Source: Trichocoleus desertorum NBK24
GTDB lineage: Bacteria; Cyanobacteriota; Cyanobacteriia; FACHB-46
NCBI RefSeq assembly: GCF_030409055.1
Contig: NZ_CP116619.1
Span: 4,419,628-4,483,627, forward strand
Direction of reading: 5' to 3'
DNA length: 64,000 nt
Positions 35,406 to 44,581 of this stretch are shown in pieces. Within the stretch, counting starts at the first letter, position 1. Each line of letters opens with the position of its first letter. The position numbers and the translations under genes were made by a program. Under the pieces are notes generated by a model that was given only the letters and a program-made list of their open reading frames with translations, had not been told where the DNA came from and ran no database searches.

Positions 35406-36422
35406 CTAAACGGTTTCTGTTTCGGCCTCCACCACTTCTCGCACCCGATAGATGGGTCTATTTTGAGACTCGTGATAAGTTCGCATCAGCAGTTCTGCCA
35501 GCAAACCAAAACTAAATAACTGTATCCCTGCCAGGAATAAAACTACTGCCAGGATCAACAAGGGGCGATCGCCAATACTTTGACCCAAGCCTAACTTGAG
35601 GAAAGTTAAATAGCTCCCTAGCAGCACTCCAGCCACCATTGAAGCTAAGCCAAAGCTGCCAAACACATGCATTGGACGGGTCAAAAACTTCTTCATAAAG
35701 AAGATCGTGAACAGGTCCATCAAAACTCGTAGCGTCCGACCCAAGCCGTATTTACTCTGCCCAAAACGACGAGCATGATGACGTACCGGAATTTCGGTGA
35801 TCCGGGCTCCTTCAATAAAAGCCAGGGCGGGCAAGAATCGGTGTAGTTCTCCGTAGAGATTCATATCTGCAACGAGTTCCGCTCGATAAGCCTTGAGGGA
35901 GCAACCGTAATCGTGCAGTTTCACTCCTGTGACATTGCCAATCAGCCAGTTGGCAATTTTGGAAGGTAAGAGTCGTGTCAAAGCCGCATCTTGCCTAGCT
36001 TTACGCCAACCACTGACCAAGTCATATCCTTCATCTAAACAAGCCAGCAGGTGAGGGATGTCTGCTGGATCATTTTGCAAGTCGCCATCGAGAGTAATCA
36101 ATACCTTGCCACGGGCATGCTTAAAGCCAGCCGACATCGCTGCGGTTTGTCCATAGTTGCGTCGCAGGATCACAGCCCGCAGATCCGTCCGAGTCTGGGC
36201 TAGCTGCTTGAGTAATTCGGTTGAGCCATCACTGGAGCCATCATCAACACAGACAATTTCGTAGCTAATTTGGTTTTCAGTCACAGACGTTGCGATCGCC
36301 TCAATCAGGTGCGGAAGGCTTTCCACTTCGTTATAGATGGGTACGATGACAGAGACTTGAAGAGCTGGATCAGAGAAAGCTGGATTGGGGATCTGAGCCT
36401 TAGTGGTAAATGAAGTACTCAT
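35406..36422 (-). CDS. Glycosyltransferase family 2 with C-terminal membrane helices
   Basis: 338 residues. GT-A domain at ~23-255: VSVIVPIYNEVESLPHLIEAI, VCVDDGSSDGS, the DGDLQND metal motif, and QSKYGLGRTLRVLMDLFTIFF of polyprenyl-phosphate glycosyltransferases. Two membrane helices follow (about 258-285 and 290-315), as in GtrB/ArnC/DPM-like enzymes that move a sugar to undecaprenyl phosphate. Role: probable envelope polysaccharide or glycolipid synthesis. Confidence 0.88.
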   Translation of the reverse strand: MSTSFTTKAQIPNPAFSDPALQVSVIVPIYNEVESLPHLIEAIATSVTENQISYEIVCVDDGSSDGSTELLKQLAQTRTDLRAVILRRNYGQTAAMSAGFKHARGKVLITLDGDLQNDPADIPHLLACLDEGYDLVSGWRKARQDAALTRLLPSKIANWLIGNVTGVKLHDYGCSLKAYRAELVADMNLYGELHRFLPALAFIEGARITEIPVRHHARRFGQSKYGLGRTLRVLMDLFTIFFMKKFLTRPMHVFGSFGLASMVAGVLLGSYLTFLKLGLGQSIGDRPLLILAVVLFLAGIQLFSFGLLAELLMRTYHESQNRPIYRVREVVEAETETV

Positions 36423-36549
36423 TGTGGTAATTGCTGCTCCTCGCGACTCTCAAGATACTCAAGGGTGACCTAGGGTACATCCTATCAATATCTTTGCGTT
36501 GGCTGATTGATTATTTGCGCTAGCTCATTTCACCTTGTTCAACCACAGC

Positions 36550-37284
36550 TCATCTTTGTGGTTGGTAACTCGCGATCACACGTCCTGCACCCCGCAATTG
36601 CCGATAATAAGTTTGGCTCACAATATCTCCTTGCTCAGACAGGCGATCGCTGCCAATTCCATTTCGACCCTGCTCTTTGCCGGAACTATGGAGATAAGAT
36701 TGATCCCCTACATATAACCCCACATGCGTTGCTTTTTCTGGAGACCCAAAGAAAACTAGATCTCCTGGTTCTAGGTCTGTCACTTCGATCGCTTGAGTAA
36801 ATGCTTCTTGTTGATAGGCATCTCGCGGTAATTGAATCCCGACAGAGGCAAAAGCGGCCTGCATCAACCCAGAACAATCATAATTTGGCCCTACAGTGCC
36901 GCCCCAGAGGTAATAATTGGGTTGCTCCATTGCTTTGTAGACAAAAGCGATCGCCTCTGGTAATCGAGCTTGAATTTCTGTAGCATCCAGCGCGATCGCT
37001 TGGTAGGGCATAGTAGCCACAACAAGTTCGCTAACATCTGTCGTCCGTAGCCACCCTGGATAGTCATCTTCACACAAACGTACCTGGATAGCGGCGCTAT
37101 CAGAAGACTTGGGGGTTGTGGCTGGTAAGGAGATAATTTGGAGATGTCTGCCAACCGCAGCTTGAGTGGCTAAGCGATCGCTTTCTGGCCCGTCATAAAG
37201 GTCTAAGTTGGCTTGGCACTGATACTCTAGCTTTTGAGCAAGATCAGGATTGAAAGCCGCTTGTAAATCGCTCAAAGAAACCAT
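36550..37284 (-). CDS. NlpC/P60 cysteine peptidase, AvPCP-like (peptidoglycan)
   Basis: 244 residues without a signal peptide. Residues ~20-95 form an SH3b-type domain; residues ~105-235 the NlpC/P60 domain with C137 in YDCSGL, H187 in ATHVGLYVG, and H199 in YLHSSG. This architecture matches the Anabaena and Nostoc gamma-D-glutamyl-L-diamino acid endopeptidases that act in cell-wall peptide recycling. Divergent from a serine hydrolase gene (~180 bp apart). Confidence 0.88.
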   Translation of the reverse strand: MVSLSDLQAAFNPDLAQKLEYQCQANLDLYDGPESDRLATQAAVGRHLQIISLPATTPKSSDSAAIQVRLCEDDYPGWLRTTDVSELVVATMPYQAIALDATEIQARLPEAIAFVYKAMEQPNYYLWGGTVGPNYDCSGLMQAAFASVGIQLPRDAYQQEAFTQAIEVTDLEPGDLVFFGSPEKATHVGLYVGDQSYLHSSGKEQGRNGIGSDRLSEQGDIVSQTYYRQLRGAGRVIASYQPQR

Positions 37285-37465
37285 TGATCAAAAAATTCGG
37301 TGGGGACAGGGGGATAGACCCTTAGCTATTATGCACGCGGGTTCTGAAACCAGGTACGGTGGAAAAGGCCTGATTTATTGGCACTATTCAAAATTAATTG
37401 TGTAATCACAAGCTATTCTGCTGCAATCTAGTCATCTATTTACTGAGTTCATCCATCAAGTCAAA

Positions 37466-38416
37466 ATGACATTTTTCCGCAAAGACGAACAACTGCAAAC
37501 TTTAGGCGATCGCGTCCTAGAGGCTACCTGGGCCGAATTTCCTGGCTTAGCTCGTAATCAAATTGCCCTAACCTGGATTGTCTACGATGCCCCAGTCCCC
37601 GTGAATACCGGAGGAGCCTTAAGCCCGGAAGCTTTCTGGAACCACGAAGTTAGAGGCTTTAGCTATAGAGGTCTAGAGCGGATCTATCCGGCAAGTATCG
37701 TGAAGTTGTTTTACCTAGTCGCGATGCACGAATGGCTAGAGAAAGGCATGATTCAGTCGTCAGCGGAGTTGGAACGAGCAGCCCGCGACATGATTGTAGA
37801 CTCCAGTAACGATGCTACCAGTTTAGTCGTTGATGTTTTGACTGGCACTACTAGCGGCCCAGAACTACCTCCTGGCCCCTTTGAAACTTGGAAGCAGCAG
37901 CGCAATCTGGTTAACCGCTATTTTCAATCCTTGGGCTGGCCAGAACTGGAAACCGTTAATCTCAATCAGAAAACTTGGTGCGATGGTGCTTACGGTCGCG
38001 AGCGGGCGTTCCTCGGAGAACTGATGGAAAACCGCAATATGCTGACGACAGAAGCGACGGCGCGTTTGGTTCATGGCATTGTGGGAGGGGTGGCTGTCTC
38101 GTCCGAGCGATCGCAAGCCATGATGGCCTTGATGAAGCGCAGTCTCAACCCGACTGATTTGGCAGCAGATCCCGAAAATCAAGTGACTGGTTTTTTAGGC
38201 GCAGGTGTTCCTCAAGCAGCCCAAGTTTGGTCGAAGGCAGGGCTTACCAGCCAAGTGCGTCACGATGCCGTCTATATCGAGTCAGATGGGAAACAGCCTT
38301 ACTTATTAGTTGTGTTTACAGAGGGCAAAGCCCACAGCCAAAACGAAGCGATCTTGCCATTCGTGTCGCAGCAAATCGCGGCTGTGATGGATGACCTTAG
38401 CCCTTTTAAAAATTAG
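37466..38416 (+). CDS. Class A beta-lactamase-like serine hydrolase
   Basis: 316 residues, no signal peptide. SxxK motif at S77-I-V-K80 (IYPASIVKLFYL), SxN at S113-S-N115 (VDSSNDATS) and a KTG-like KAG in WSKAGLTS. These are the three motifs of penicillin-recognising serine enzymes. The missing export signal argues against a classical beta-lactamase; a peptidase or esterase role on wall fragments in the cytosol is possible, which fits the divergent NlpC/P60 gene. Confidence 0.8.
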   Translation: MTFFRKDEQLQTLGDRVLEATWAEFPGLARNQIALTWIVYDAPVPVNTGGALSPEAFWNHEVRGFSYRGLERIYPASIVKLFYLVAMHEWLEKGMIQSSAELERAARDMIVDSSNDATSLVVDVLTGTTSGPELPPGPFETWKQQRNLVNRYFQSLGWPELETVNLNQKTWCDGAYGRERAFLGELMENRNMLTTEATARLVHGIVGGVAVSSERSQAMMALMKRSLNPTDLAADPENQVTGFLGAGVPQAAQVWSKAGLTSQVRHDAVYIESDGKQPYLLVVFTEGKAHSQNEAILPFVSQQIAAVMDDLSPFKN

Positions 38417-38655
38417 AGCCAACTACGGAGGAACTATTAAAGCTCCGGTAAAAGTCGCTACAAGCTGATAATCCTGCCAAACAGGGTCAAATAGAATCTC
38501 TGTCTTAAGAATGTGTCGAAATTGTTCAAAATTCCCTAAATTGGAGGAACGGTGACCAATTTGCCGATACATTTACCTATAGCAAAAGATAAACGTGAGC
38601 TAGCTAAAACTATAGGTTGACCTAGTTTTAGTTCAACACACATTGAGGAGTGCCT

Positions 38656-39501
38656 GTGAATATTACTTTTTTCGGACGTGTTTCTTCCTTACTCAGCCTC
38701 AGCGCTCTATTAATGGTTTGTGGTACCTTGTCGGCCCAAGCGGAAACTGTGGATGTGACTGCAACCTCAGATTCTAACTCGGCAGACACTTACTCCTTTA
38801 GCACCGCATCTCCCGTGTTGTTTGCCAACCAGACTGAGCCTGCTAGCCCTATGGGTACGATTCAGGCAGAAACTGCTCCCACAGAAATGGCACCTGCAAC
38901 GGTCGCAGACGTATCTACAGATTTGTCTGTGGAAACAGCAAAAGTAGCACCAGTCCCAGGAACGACTGCTACATCTGCTCAAGTGTTGACTGAGCCAACG
39001 GCTACTCCTTCTAGCCCAGTCGAAGCGATCGCTCCTACCACTGAAACGGAAGCACCTAAAGTCGCTCAATCGATTGAGCCTGGTCGCGCTACCCGCTCTG
39101 GTTCTAGCTATGTCGGCGTGGGTCTGAATGTGGGCATTACTGGAGATACAGCGCTGGGTGATACGAACTTCACAGTCCTCAGCAAGATTGGCTTAACCCC
39201 TACCATCTCGGTTAGACCTTCAGTGATGATTGGCGACGATGCTGATATCTTGATTCCAGTCACTTTAGACTTCCCCAGCTACACGGCTGATGGTGTGGGC
39301 ATTTCTGCCGCTCCTTATGTGGGTGCAGGGGTTGCCATCACGACTGGAGATAGTGATGTAGTTAGGCTGCTGCTGACTGGTGGTGTAGACGTGCCTCTGA
39401 CTCCACAATTTACTGCTACGGCTGCTGTGAATGCCGCTGTGTTTGACGATACGGACGTTGGCCTTCTGCTAGGAGTTGGCTATAACTTTACTTCTCGGTA
39501 A
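38656..39501 (+). CDS. Exported beta-rich protein, outer-membrane-like
   Basis: 281 residues from GTG 38656; GAGG lies seven bases upstream, which favours it over GTG 38650. Signal peptide through AQA-ETV. A long Thr/Ser/Ala/Glu-rich low-complexity stretch (about 30-150) leads to a C-terminal ~130-residue glycine-rich beta domain (YVGVGLNVGITGD, YVGAGVAITTGD, LLLGVGYNFTSR) with alternating hydrophobics, like a small barrel. It may be an outer-membrane protein; no named family recognised. A strong terminator follows. Confidence 0.65.
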   Translation: MNITFFGRVSSLLSLSALLMVCGTLSAQAETVDVTATSDSNSADTYSFSTASPVLFANQTEPASPMGTIQAETAPTEMAPATVADVSTDLSVETAKVAPVPGTTATSAQVLTEPTATPSSPVEAIAPTTETEAPKVAQSIEPGRATRSGSSYVGVGLNVGITGDTALGDTNFTVLSKIGLTPTISVRPSVMIGDDADILIPVTLDFPSYTADGVGISAAPYVGAGVAITTGDSDVVRLLLTGGVDVPLTPQFTATAAVNAAVFDDTDVGLLLGVGYNFTSR

Positions 39502-39526
39502 GTTCTAGTCATCCTTAGGGCATTTA

Positions 39527-39565
39527 AAACCCCCTGCTAGCTCGTAACAGCTTCAGGGGGTTTAA
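39527..39565 (+). terminator. Rho-independent terminator
   Basis: AAACCCCCTG pairs with CAGGGGGTTT and is followed by AATTTA. It lies 26 bp after the exported beta-rich protein and, being symmetric, could also act on leftward transcripts from the ABC lipoprotein gene. Confidence 0.85.
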
Positions 39566-39644
39566 TTTAAGGCAGATTGCCAATGAGCTTACCAATGAGG
39601 GCGATCGCCAGCCTTTAAACGGGTCTAGATCCCTCGCCTACTCT

Positions 39645-40973
39645 TTATTCAGGCTGCACTTTACCAACATTGGCTAAGGTGCCATCGTCTTTGACGCTCC
39701 AAACATCGTAGCTACCGACCACATCTCCATTTTCGTCAATGTCAACGTTGCCGCTAGCACCTTGGTAGTTAATGTCTTGGCCTGCCCGCAAGAGTTTCAA
39801 CCCTTCACAGACATCTGAGACTTCGGTTCCGGGCGCATTAGCCACATCTCGCAACTTGCTTTGAATGCCTGCCCCTGTGTTAGCTTTAGCTGCTTCCGCC
39901 GATAGCATTAACAGGGCTGTAGCATCCCAAGAATGAGGGACGTAAGCACTCACGGCTTGCCCTTTCTTTTCTTGCCAGAGTTGGGCTAAGGCATCTAAAG
40001 ACTTACCATCGGCTCCAGGCACGGTGCCGATCGCGTTGGTAATGATGAATTTACCGTCACTCGTTTTGCCGACCTGTTTGGGAAACTCATCACTCTTGAC
40101 GCCATCGGTTAGCATAATCTGCACCCCTTCCGTCAGGCCTTGCTCATAAGCAGACTTCAGTAATAAGCTACCTGTCTCGGCGTAGAGAACTGCTACAACT
40201 GCGTCCGGTTTGCCCCCAAAGGCAGCAGCAGCTTCAGTTTCAAAGGTGGTGGCTTTGGGATCGTAGCGGGTGGGTCTGGCTTCATTGACCACTGTGCCGC
40301 CTTGTTTCTTAAAGGCTTCCACGAATTCTTTTTCGAAGCCAACGCCGTAGTCGTTGTTGATCACGATGGTCGAGACTCGTTTGAAGCCGCGATCGCTCGC
40401 CAACTTAGCTAAGGCTCTGGCTTGGTAAGTATCGGGGGGTGCAGTCCGTGCCCAGTATCCTTGAAAGTCACCCTTCTTCGCCCGCTCTGTAAACACAGGA
40501 CTGGTGCTTCCGGGTGAAATCAGCATCACTTTGTTGCGAGCAGCCACATCCACAGCGGCGCTAGAAACGCTACTGGCAAAAGAACCGACCACGCCAGCGA
40601 CTCTATCCGCTTCAGCCAGCTTCGTCATCCCTTCGGCACCTGCGGTGGGATCAGTTTGGTCATCCTCGGCTACCAGCGTCACAGGTTCACCATTCACGCC
40701 GCCACATTGGTTGGCTTGTTCTACAGCCAAGGGCACAGAAGCTAGCATGGCCTGCCCAATGGGTGCTAAGTCACCTGTGGCTGGCAGCAGGGAACCAATT
40801 TTTAATCCCTTAGCATTGGTAGTAGAGTCAGTCGAGTTATTTTGGCCTTGGCTGCCTTGATTGGTGTTAGCCGCATCTTGGCAGGCAGTCGCTAGTAAAC
40901 TAATTAAAGTTGTGATGGCTAAAGTGATTGCTAGGCGCGGCCTCAGACCACTTGCTGAAGCAAAATTTTTCAT
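39645..40973 (-). CDS. ABC transporter substrate-binding lipoprotein, branched-chain/neutral amino acid type
   Basis: 442 residues. Lipobox LLATAC at ~27-31, a Gln/Asn/Ser/Thr-rich linker, then a type I periplasmic binding fold of the LivJ/NatB kind: LKIGSLLPATGDLAPIGQAM, VVGSFASSVSSAAVDVA, VIVINNDYG-like TIVINNDYGVGFEKEF and AYVPHSWDATALLM. In cyanobacteria such proteins feed Nat-type amino acid importers. Permease and ATPase genes are not adjacent. Confidence 0.88.
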   Translation of the reverse strand: MKNFASASGLRPRLAITLAITTLISLLATACQDAANTNQGSQGQNNSTDSTTNAKGLKIGSLLPATGDLAPIGQAMLASVPLAVEQANQCGGVNGEPVTLVAEDDQTDPTAGAEGMTKLAEADRVAGVVGSFASSVSSAAVDVAARNKVMLISPGSTSPVFTERAKKGDFQGYWARTAPPDTYQARALAKLASDRGFKRVSTIVINNDYGVGFEKEFVEAFKKQGGTVVNEARPTRYDPKATTFETEAAAAFGGKPDAVVAVLYAETGSLLLKSAYEQGLTEGVQIMLTDGVKSDEFPKQVGKTSDGKFIITNAIGTVPGADGKSLDALAQLWQEKKGQAVSAYVPHSWDATALLMLSAEAAKANTGAGIQSKLRDVANAPGTEVSDVCEGLKLLRAGQDINYQGASGNVDIDENGDVVGSYDVWSVKDDGTLANVGKVQPE

Positions 40974-41060
40974 TTGAACCCAGTACTCTTCTATGGTGCA
41001 AATGAATCATGACTGAATTGCTGGGGAAACTCAAGTTTGTGAGGGGCAGACTGCTAAAAA

Positions 41061-41087
41061 CAAAAAAGGCCCAGATGTTTCTGAGCC
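41061..41087 (-). terminator. Terminator downstream of tRNA-Ser
   Basis: Minus strand: GGCTCAGA-aaca-TCTGGGCC (one G-U pair) followed by TTTTTTG. It lies 24 bp past the tRNA 3' end. Confidence 0.85.
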
Positions 41088-41111
41088 TCAGTCGTAAATG
41101 TTCTTTTGGAA

Positions 41112-41203
41112 CGGAGAGGGAGGGATTCGAACCCTCGGTACGGTCTTACGATTCGTACAACAGATTAGCAATCTGCCGCTTTCGACCACTCAGCCACCTC
41201 TCC
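41112..41203 (-). tRNA. tRNA-Ser (GCU anticodon)
   Basis: Minus strand starts GGAGAGGTGGCTGAGTGG and has a 7-bp acceptor stem GGAGAGG/CCTCTCC with discriminator G. Anticodon stem-loop CAGATT-GCT-AATCTG gives GCT, reading AGC/AGU. It has a long variable arm (GTACGAATCG region) and T-arm GAGGGTTCGAATCCCTC, as type II tRNA-Ser should. CCA is not encoded. Confidence 0.95.
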
Positions 41204-42457
41204 AGGGTGACGGTAAACTATCATAGCAGACTTTTCTCAAAACGAACACAGCAATCTATAACTTTTGGTAAACAGTTTGCTGGCTCTGCAGTCAGTCACG
41301 GCCATGAAGCTTAATCATTCTACCCCACAGTTGCGGTTATTTGGCTATTTTTTTTTAGAGAGCGTATGAAAGGTTGGTTTTGGTCGTCTTTCTGGGTTTG
41401 CTGACAAAGCGGAGGGTTTCCAACCTGCCCGTACCCCTTACCAGATCGAATAGGTGCAGCTTATGGTTCGGACGGATACAGTCTGGATTGGCTGGGGTGG
41501 CTATGCTGCTAAGCGCAAGCGATCGCGGGTTGTATCGCTCAAACAATTTGTGAATCCCTGCATCCCGCTCAAGCATCCGAAAGGACTGCTATATCTCCCA
41601 ACTCATTCGTAGATTCTGACGACAATTCGTTAAATTCCAGGGGTAGAGTGCTTGTTCATTGCATCTTCTGGTACCCTTCCTCAGCCGATGGCAAGTAAAT
41701 TTTGCTGCTCAAAAATTAATATTTTCTTTATCTACCTAGCCTTTGCTGAATTATCTACCGAAAACATCCCTTGGTTAATCCAGGGTGTCGTGCAGGATAC
41801 CAGGAAGTTTCTCTTAGGAATAACTTGTTACTCTGTTCCTCTACTGAGGGCATTAGTCTAGCGTGATCCCCGCTGATCTAAGTAAGCGTGATTACTAAGT
41901 GTGATTGATAAGTGTAGTTTGCCAATATTTTGCCTGAGTTTATATGTAATTATGATGGCGATCGCTTTTTTAGATAACAGCAATTAAATCCTGATTCAAA
42001 CTGAATGAACTGCTATTCCAATCAGGGATTTCACTGTTTTTTTGAAAATAATGAATTAACGTAGTATACTATCCAGCAAGCTCAACAAACCTTCTGGTGC
42101 AACAGTGCTGAATCACTGAATTTCAGTGATTTCGAGATCTGAAATAGCTACGTGATCAATTTGTAGTTTTTATAGGCTATATCAGGTTTTCAAGCAACAA
42201 GTTCATTGAAGTTTAGCGATCGGGAGACGTTCCATGCACAAGACAAAACGTGGTTCTCCGGAGCTGGTTATTTAAAAATACACTCGATTAGTCTTTTGAT
42301 TCCATTTGCTATCAAAAGCCCAGTTTTGGCGAAATATATCCTCTGACTGATGCCTTCAGCAGTCGCAAATCCTAGGATTTGAATCATTAAGAGCAAAAGC
42401 AATTTTGATAGCCATTTCGCTCAGTTTTTTATTAACTTTAGGTACAAGCTTAAAGCC
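41204..42457. other. Gene-free region of 1254 bp
   Basis: No credible gene. Short frames at 41355-41576 (minus, 73 codons) and 41652-41861 (plus) have no recognisable motif or ribosome-binding site. An imperfect stem AAATCCTGATT/AATCAGGGATTT near 41987-42032 is followed by a run of seven T, so a small RNA end is possible but unproven. The rest is AT-rich upstream sequence of the GT4 gene at 42458. Confidence 0.5.
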
Positions 42458-43747
42458 ATGTTTCCTCTGAAAAATCAGCATGTCGCCCTGATTTCCGTCC
42501 ACGGCGACCCTGCAATTGAGATTGGTAAAGAAGAGGCTGGGGGACAAAACGTTTACGTACGGCAGGTGGGTGAAGCGCTAGCCCGTCAGGGGTGGCAGGT
42601 TGATATGTTTACCCGCCAAAGTAGCCCCAATCAACCCAAGATTGTGGAGCATGCTCCTAACTGCCGCACCATTCGTTTAGTTGCAGGCCCTGAGGATTTT
42701 GTACCTCGCGATGAGATCTTCGAGTTTCTCCCAGAGTTTGTGCAAGGGTTTCTGGATTTTCAGCAAGAATCTGGTGTTGAATATCCGGTTGTTCACACCA
42801 ACTACTGGCTCTCTTCCTGGGTGGGGATGGAGCTGAAAAAACGAAACAAAAAGATTCAGCAAGTGCATACTTACCACTCTTTGGGAGCGGTGAAGTACAA
42901 GTCAATCTCCACGATTCCTTTAATTGCTAGTACTCGTCTAGCAACGGAAAAAGCTTGCCTGGAAACGGCTGAGCGCGTTGTGGCAACTAGCCCTCAAGAG
43001 AGGGAGCACATGCGATCGCTGGTCTCCACTCGCGGCAAGATTGACATCATTCCTTGCGGTACGGATATTCAGCGCTTTGGCTCGTTCTCGCAGTTGGAGG
43101 CACGGCAAAAGCTAGGGATTGATCCCGACGCTAAGGTGGTGTTCTACGTGGGACGCTTTGATCCCCGTAAAGGTATTGAAACTGTGGTGCGGGCGGTGGG
43201 TCGCTCGAAGTTGCGTGGTCAAGCGGATCTGAAGTTGGTAATTGGTGGCGGCAGTCGTCCTGGTCAAAGCGATGGCATGGAGCGCGATCGCATTGAGGGA
43301 ATTGTGAATGAGCTAGGTTTGGGCGACATGACCACTTTCCCCGGTCGTTTGGGTGACGACACGTTACCTGCCTACTACGCTGCTGCGGATGTCTGTGTGG
43401 TGCCTAGCCATTATGAACCGTTTGGTTTAGTAGCGATTGAAGCGATGGCGAGTGGCACGCCTGTGATCGCAAGCGATGTGGGTGGTTTGCAGTTTACGGT
43501 AGTCCCTGAGGAAACGGGCTTATTGGCACCTGCCCAAGATGATGCGGCGTTTGCTGAGGCGATCGATCGGATTTTGAGTGATGCGACTTGGCGCAACCAG
43601 TTAGGTGTGGCGGCGAGACATCGGGTAGAAACTTACTTTAGCTGGGAAGGGGTTGCTTCGCAGTTGAGTGAGTTGTATCAGAAGTTGATGAGCCAACCTG
43701 CTGCTGAGAAGGAGTTGCAAAAGGAGTTGCAAAAGGTAGGCGCTTAG
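42458..43747 (+). CDS. Glycosyltransferase family 4 (MshA/sucrose-phosphate-synthase-like)
   Basis: 429 residues, GT-B. N-terminal ISVHGDPAIEIGKEEAGGQNVYVRQVGEAL contains the GGQNVY motif of MshA and sucrose-phosphate-synthase-like enzymes. Donor domain: FYVGRFDPRKGIETVV, SHYEPFGLVAIEAMASGTPVI with the E-x7-E pair, and GLLAPAQDD. Cyanobacterial relatives act in sucrose or glycolipid/polysaccharide synthesis; the acceptor cannot be named. The last residues repeat KELQ twice, a small in-frame tandem duplication. Confidence 0.87.
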   Translation: MFPLKNQHVALISVHGDPAIEIGKEEAGGQNVYVRQVGEALARQGWQVDMFTRQSSPNQPKIVEHAPNCRTIRLVAGPEDFVPRDEIFEFLPEFVQGFLDFQQESGVEYPVVHTNYWLSSWVGMELKKRNKKIQQVHTYHSLGAVKYKSISTIPLIASTRLATEKACLETAERVVATSPQEREHMRSLVSTRGKIDIIPCGTDIQRFGSFSQLEARQKLGIDPDAKVVFYVGRFDPRKGIETVVRAVGRSKLRGQADLKLVIGGGSRPGQSDGMERDRIEGIVNELGLGDMTTFPGRLGDDTLPAYYAAADVCVVPSHYEPFGLVAIEAMASGTPVIASDVGGLQFTVVPEETGLLAPAQDDAAFAEAIDRILSDATWRNQLGVAARHRVETYFSWEGVASQLSELYQKLMSQPAAEKELQKELQKVGA

Positions 43748-43788
43748 CTCGCCCGTTCCTGACTAGTTCTTGAGGTAATAACTCAGTT

Positions 43789-43836
43789 AACCTGATGGCT
43801 GTGCTCTGGTGCAGTTGTCAGGTTTTTTATTTTTCT
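43789..43836 (+). terminator. Rho-independent terminator
   Basis: AACCTGA pairs with TCAGGTT around an inner, less regular stem, then TTTTTATTTTT. It lies 42 bp after the GT4 stop. Confidence 0.75.
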
Positions 43837-43945
43837 TCCCCGTGAGCCGCTTGCCAAATTGCTACTGAGGACACCTAACTTAACGGGCTGCTAGGCTGGT
43901 TTTGGTTTGCATCAACCTAAATTTATCTACCTTTAGCTAATAGTG

Positions 43946-44581
43946 ATGAATTTGCAACAAGTAGAGCTGTATCAGCGGATTCAAGCTTTTTCACTTGATA
44001 ACCCCCATGACTCACTCTCTTTTAGCAAACGCTTAGCTCGTGAGAATGACTGGAGTCTAGAGTATACGCACCGAGTCATTCAGGAATACAAGAAGTTAGC
44101 ATTTCTGGCAATGGTGACAGGGCATCCGGTCAGTCCTTCCAAACAGGTAGACCAAGCTTGGCATCTCCACTTGACGTACACTCGCTCTTATTGGGAAGAG
44201 TTTTGTCCCAAGGTTCTAGGAACCCCACTGCACCATGAACCTACAAGGGGTGGCAAGGCAGAGCAAGCAAAGCTTGATGATTGGTACAACCAAACGCTGA
44301 AGAGTTATGCAGAGTGGTTTAATGAACAGCCACCTGTGGATATTTGGCCTCCAGCCCATCTTCGCTTTGCTCAAGATGCAGAGTTTATTAGGGTTGATCC
44401 GCAGCAATATTGGGTTTTGCCTAAACTACGATTGCCCAAGCCCGCGATCGCATTTCTGGCGTTGGTACTAGCTCTGGCAGTAGTTGGTTGCACGCCACTA
44501 ATGGGATTGGAATTGGAGAATCCGCTTAATTTCAGAGGGTTAGAGTTTTTAGAATTCTATGTGCGTTGTCGGTGCCAGTAG
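43946..44581 (+). CDS. TIGR04222-type membrane protein, N-terminal part (frameshifted gene)
   Basis: 211 residues from ATG 43946. The N-terminal ~150 residues, with PSKQVDQAWHLHLTYTRSYW, resemble the glycine-rich-domain-protein (GRDP)-like helical domain. A membrane helix (AIAFLALVLALAVVGCT) follows. The frame then ends early (FYVRCRCQ, stop), while the expected continuation is in the -1 frame from about 44560. Either a one-base loss broke the gene or there is a sequencing error. Confidence 0.7.
   Translation: MNLQQVELYQRIQAFSLDNPHDSLSFSKRLARENDWSLEYTHRVIQEYKKLAFLAMVTGHPVSPSKQVDQAWHLHLTYTRSYWEEFCPKVLGTPLHHEPTRGGKAEQAKLDDWYNQTLKSYAEWFNEQPPVDIWPPAHLRFAQDAEFIRVDPQQYWVLPKLRLPKPAIAFLALVLALAVVGCTPLMGLELENPLNFRGLEFLEFYVRCRCQ

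Noticed and set aside
41009-41314. Plus-strand open frame of 101 codons
   Set aside because: It reads across the antisense strand of tRNA-Ser and the tRNA's terminator; the peptide is the familiar false product of such loci.
41355-41576. Minus-strand frame of 73 codons as a gene
   Set aside because: No family, no ribosome-binding site, and composition unlike neighbouring proteins.
44545-44570. Programmed frameshift joining the two halves of the TIGR04222-type gene
   Set aside because: The T run is only five long and does not form an X XXY YYZ heptamer in the first frame, so a mutation or sequencing error is more likely.
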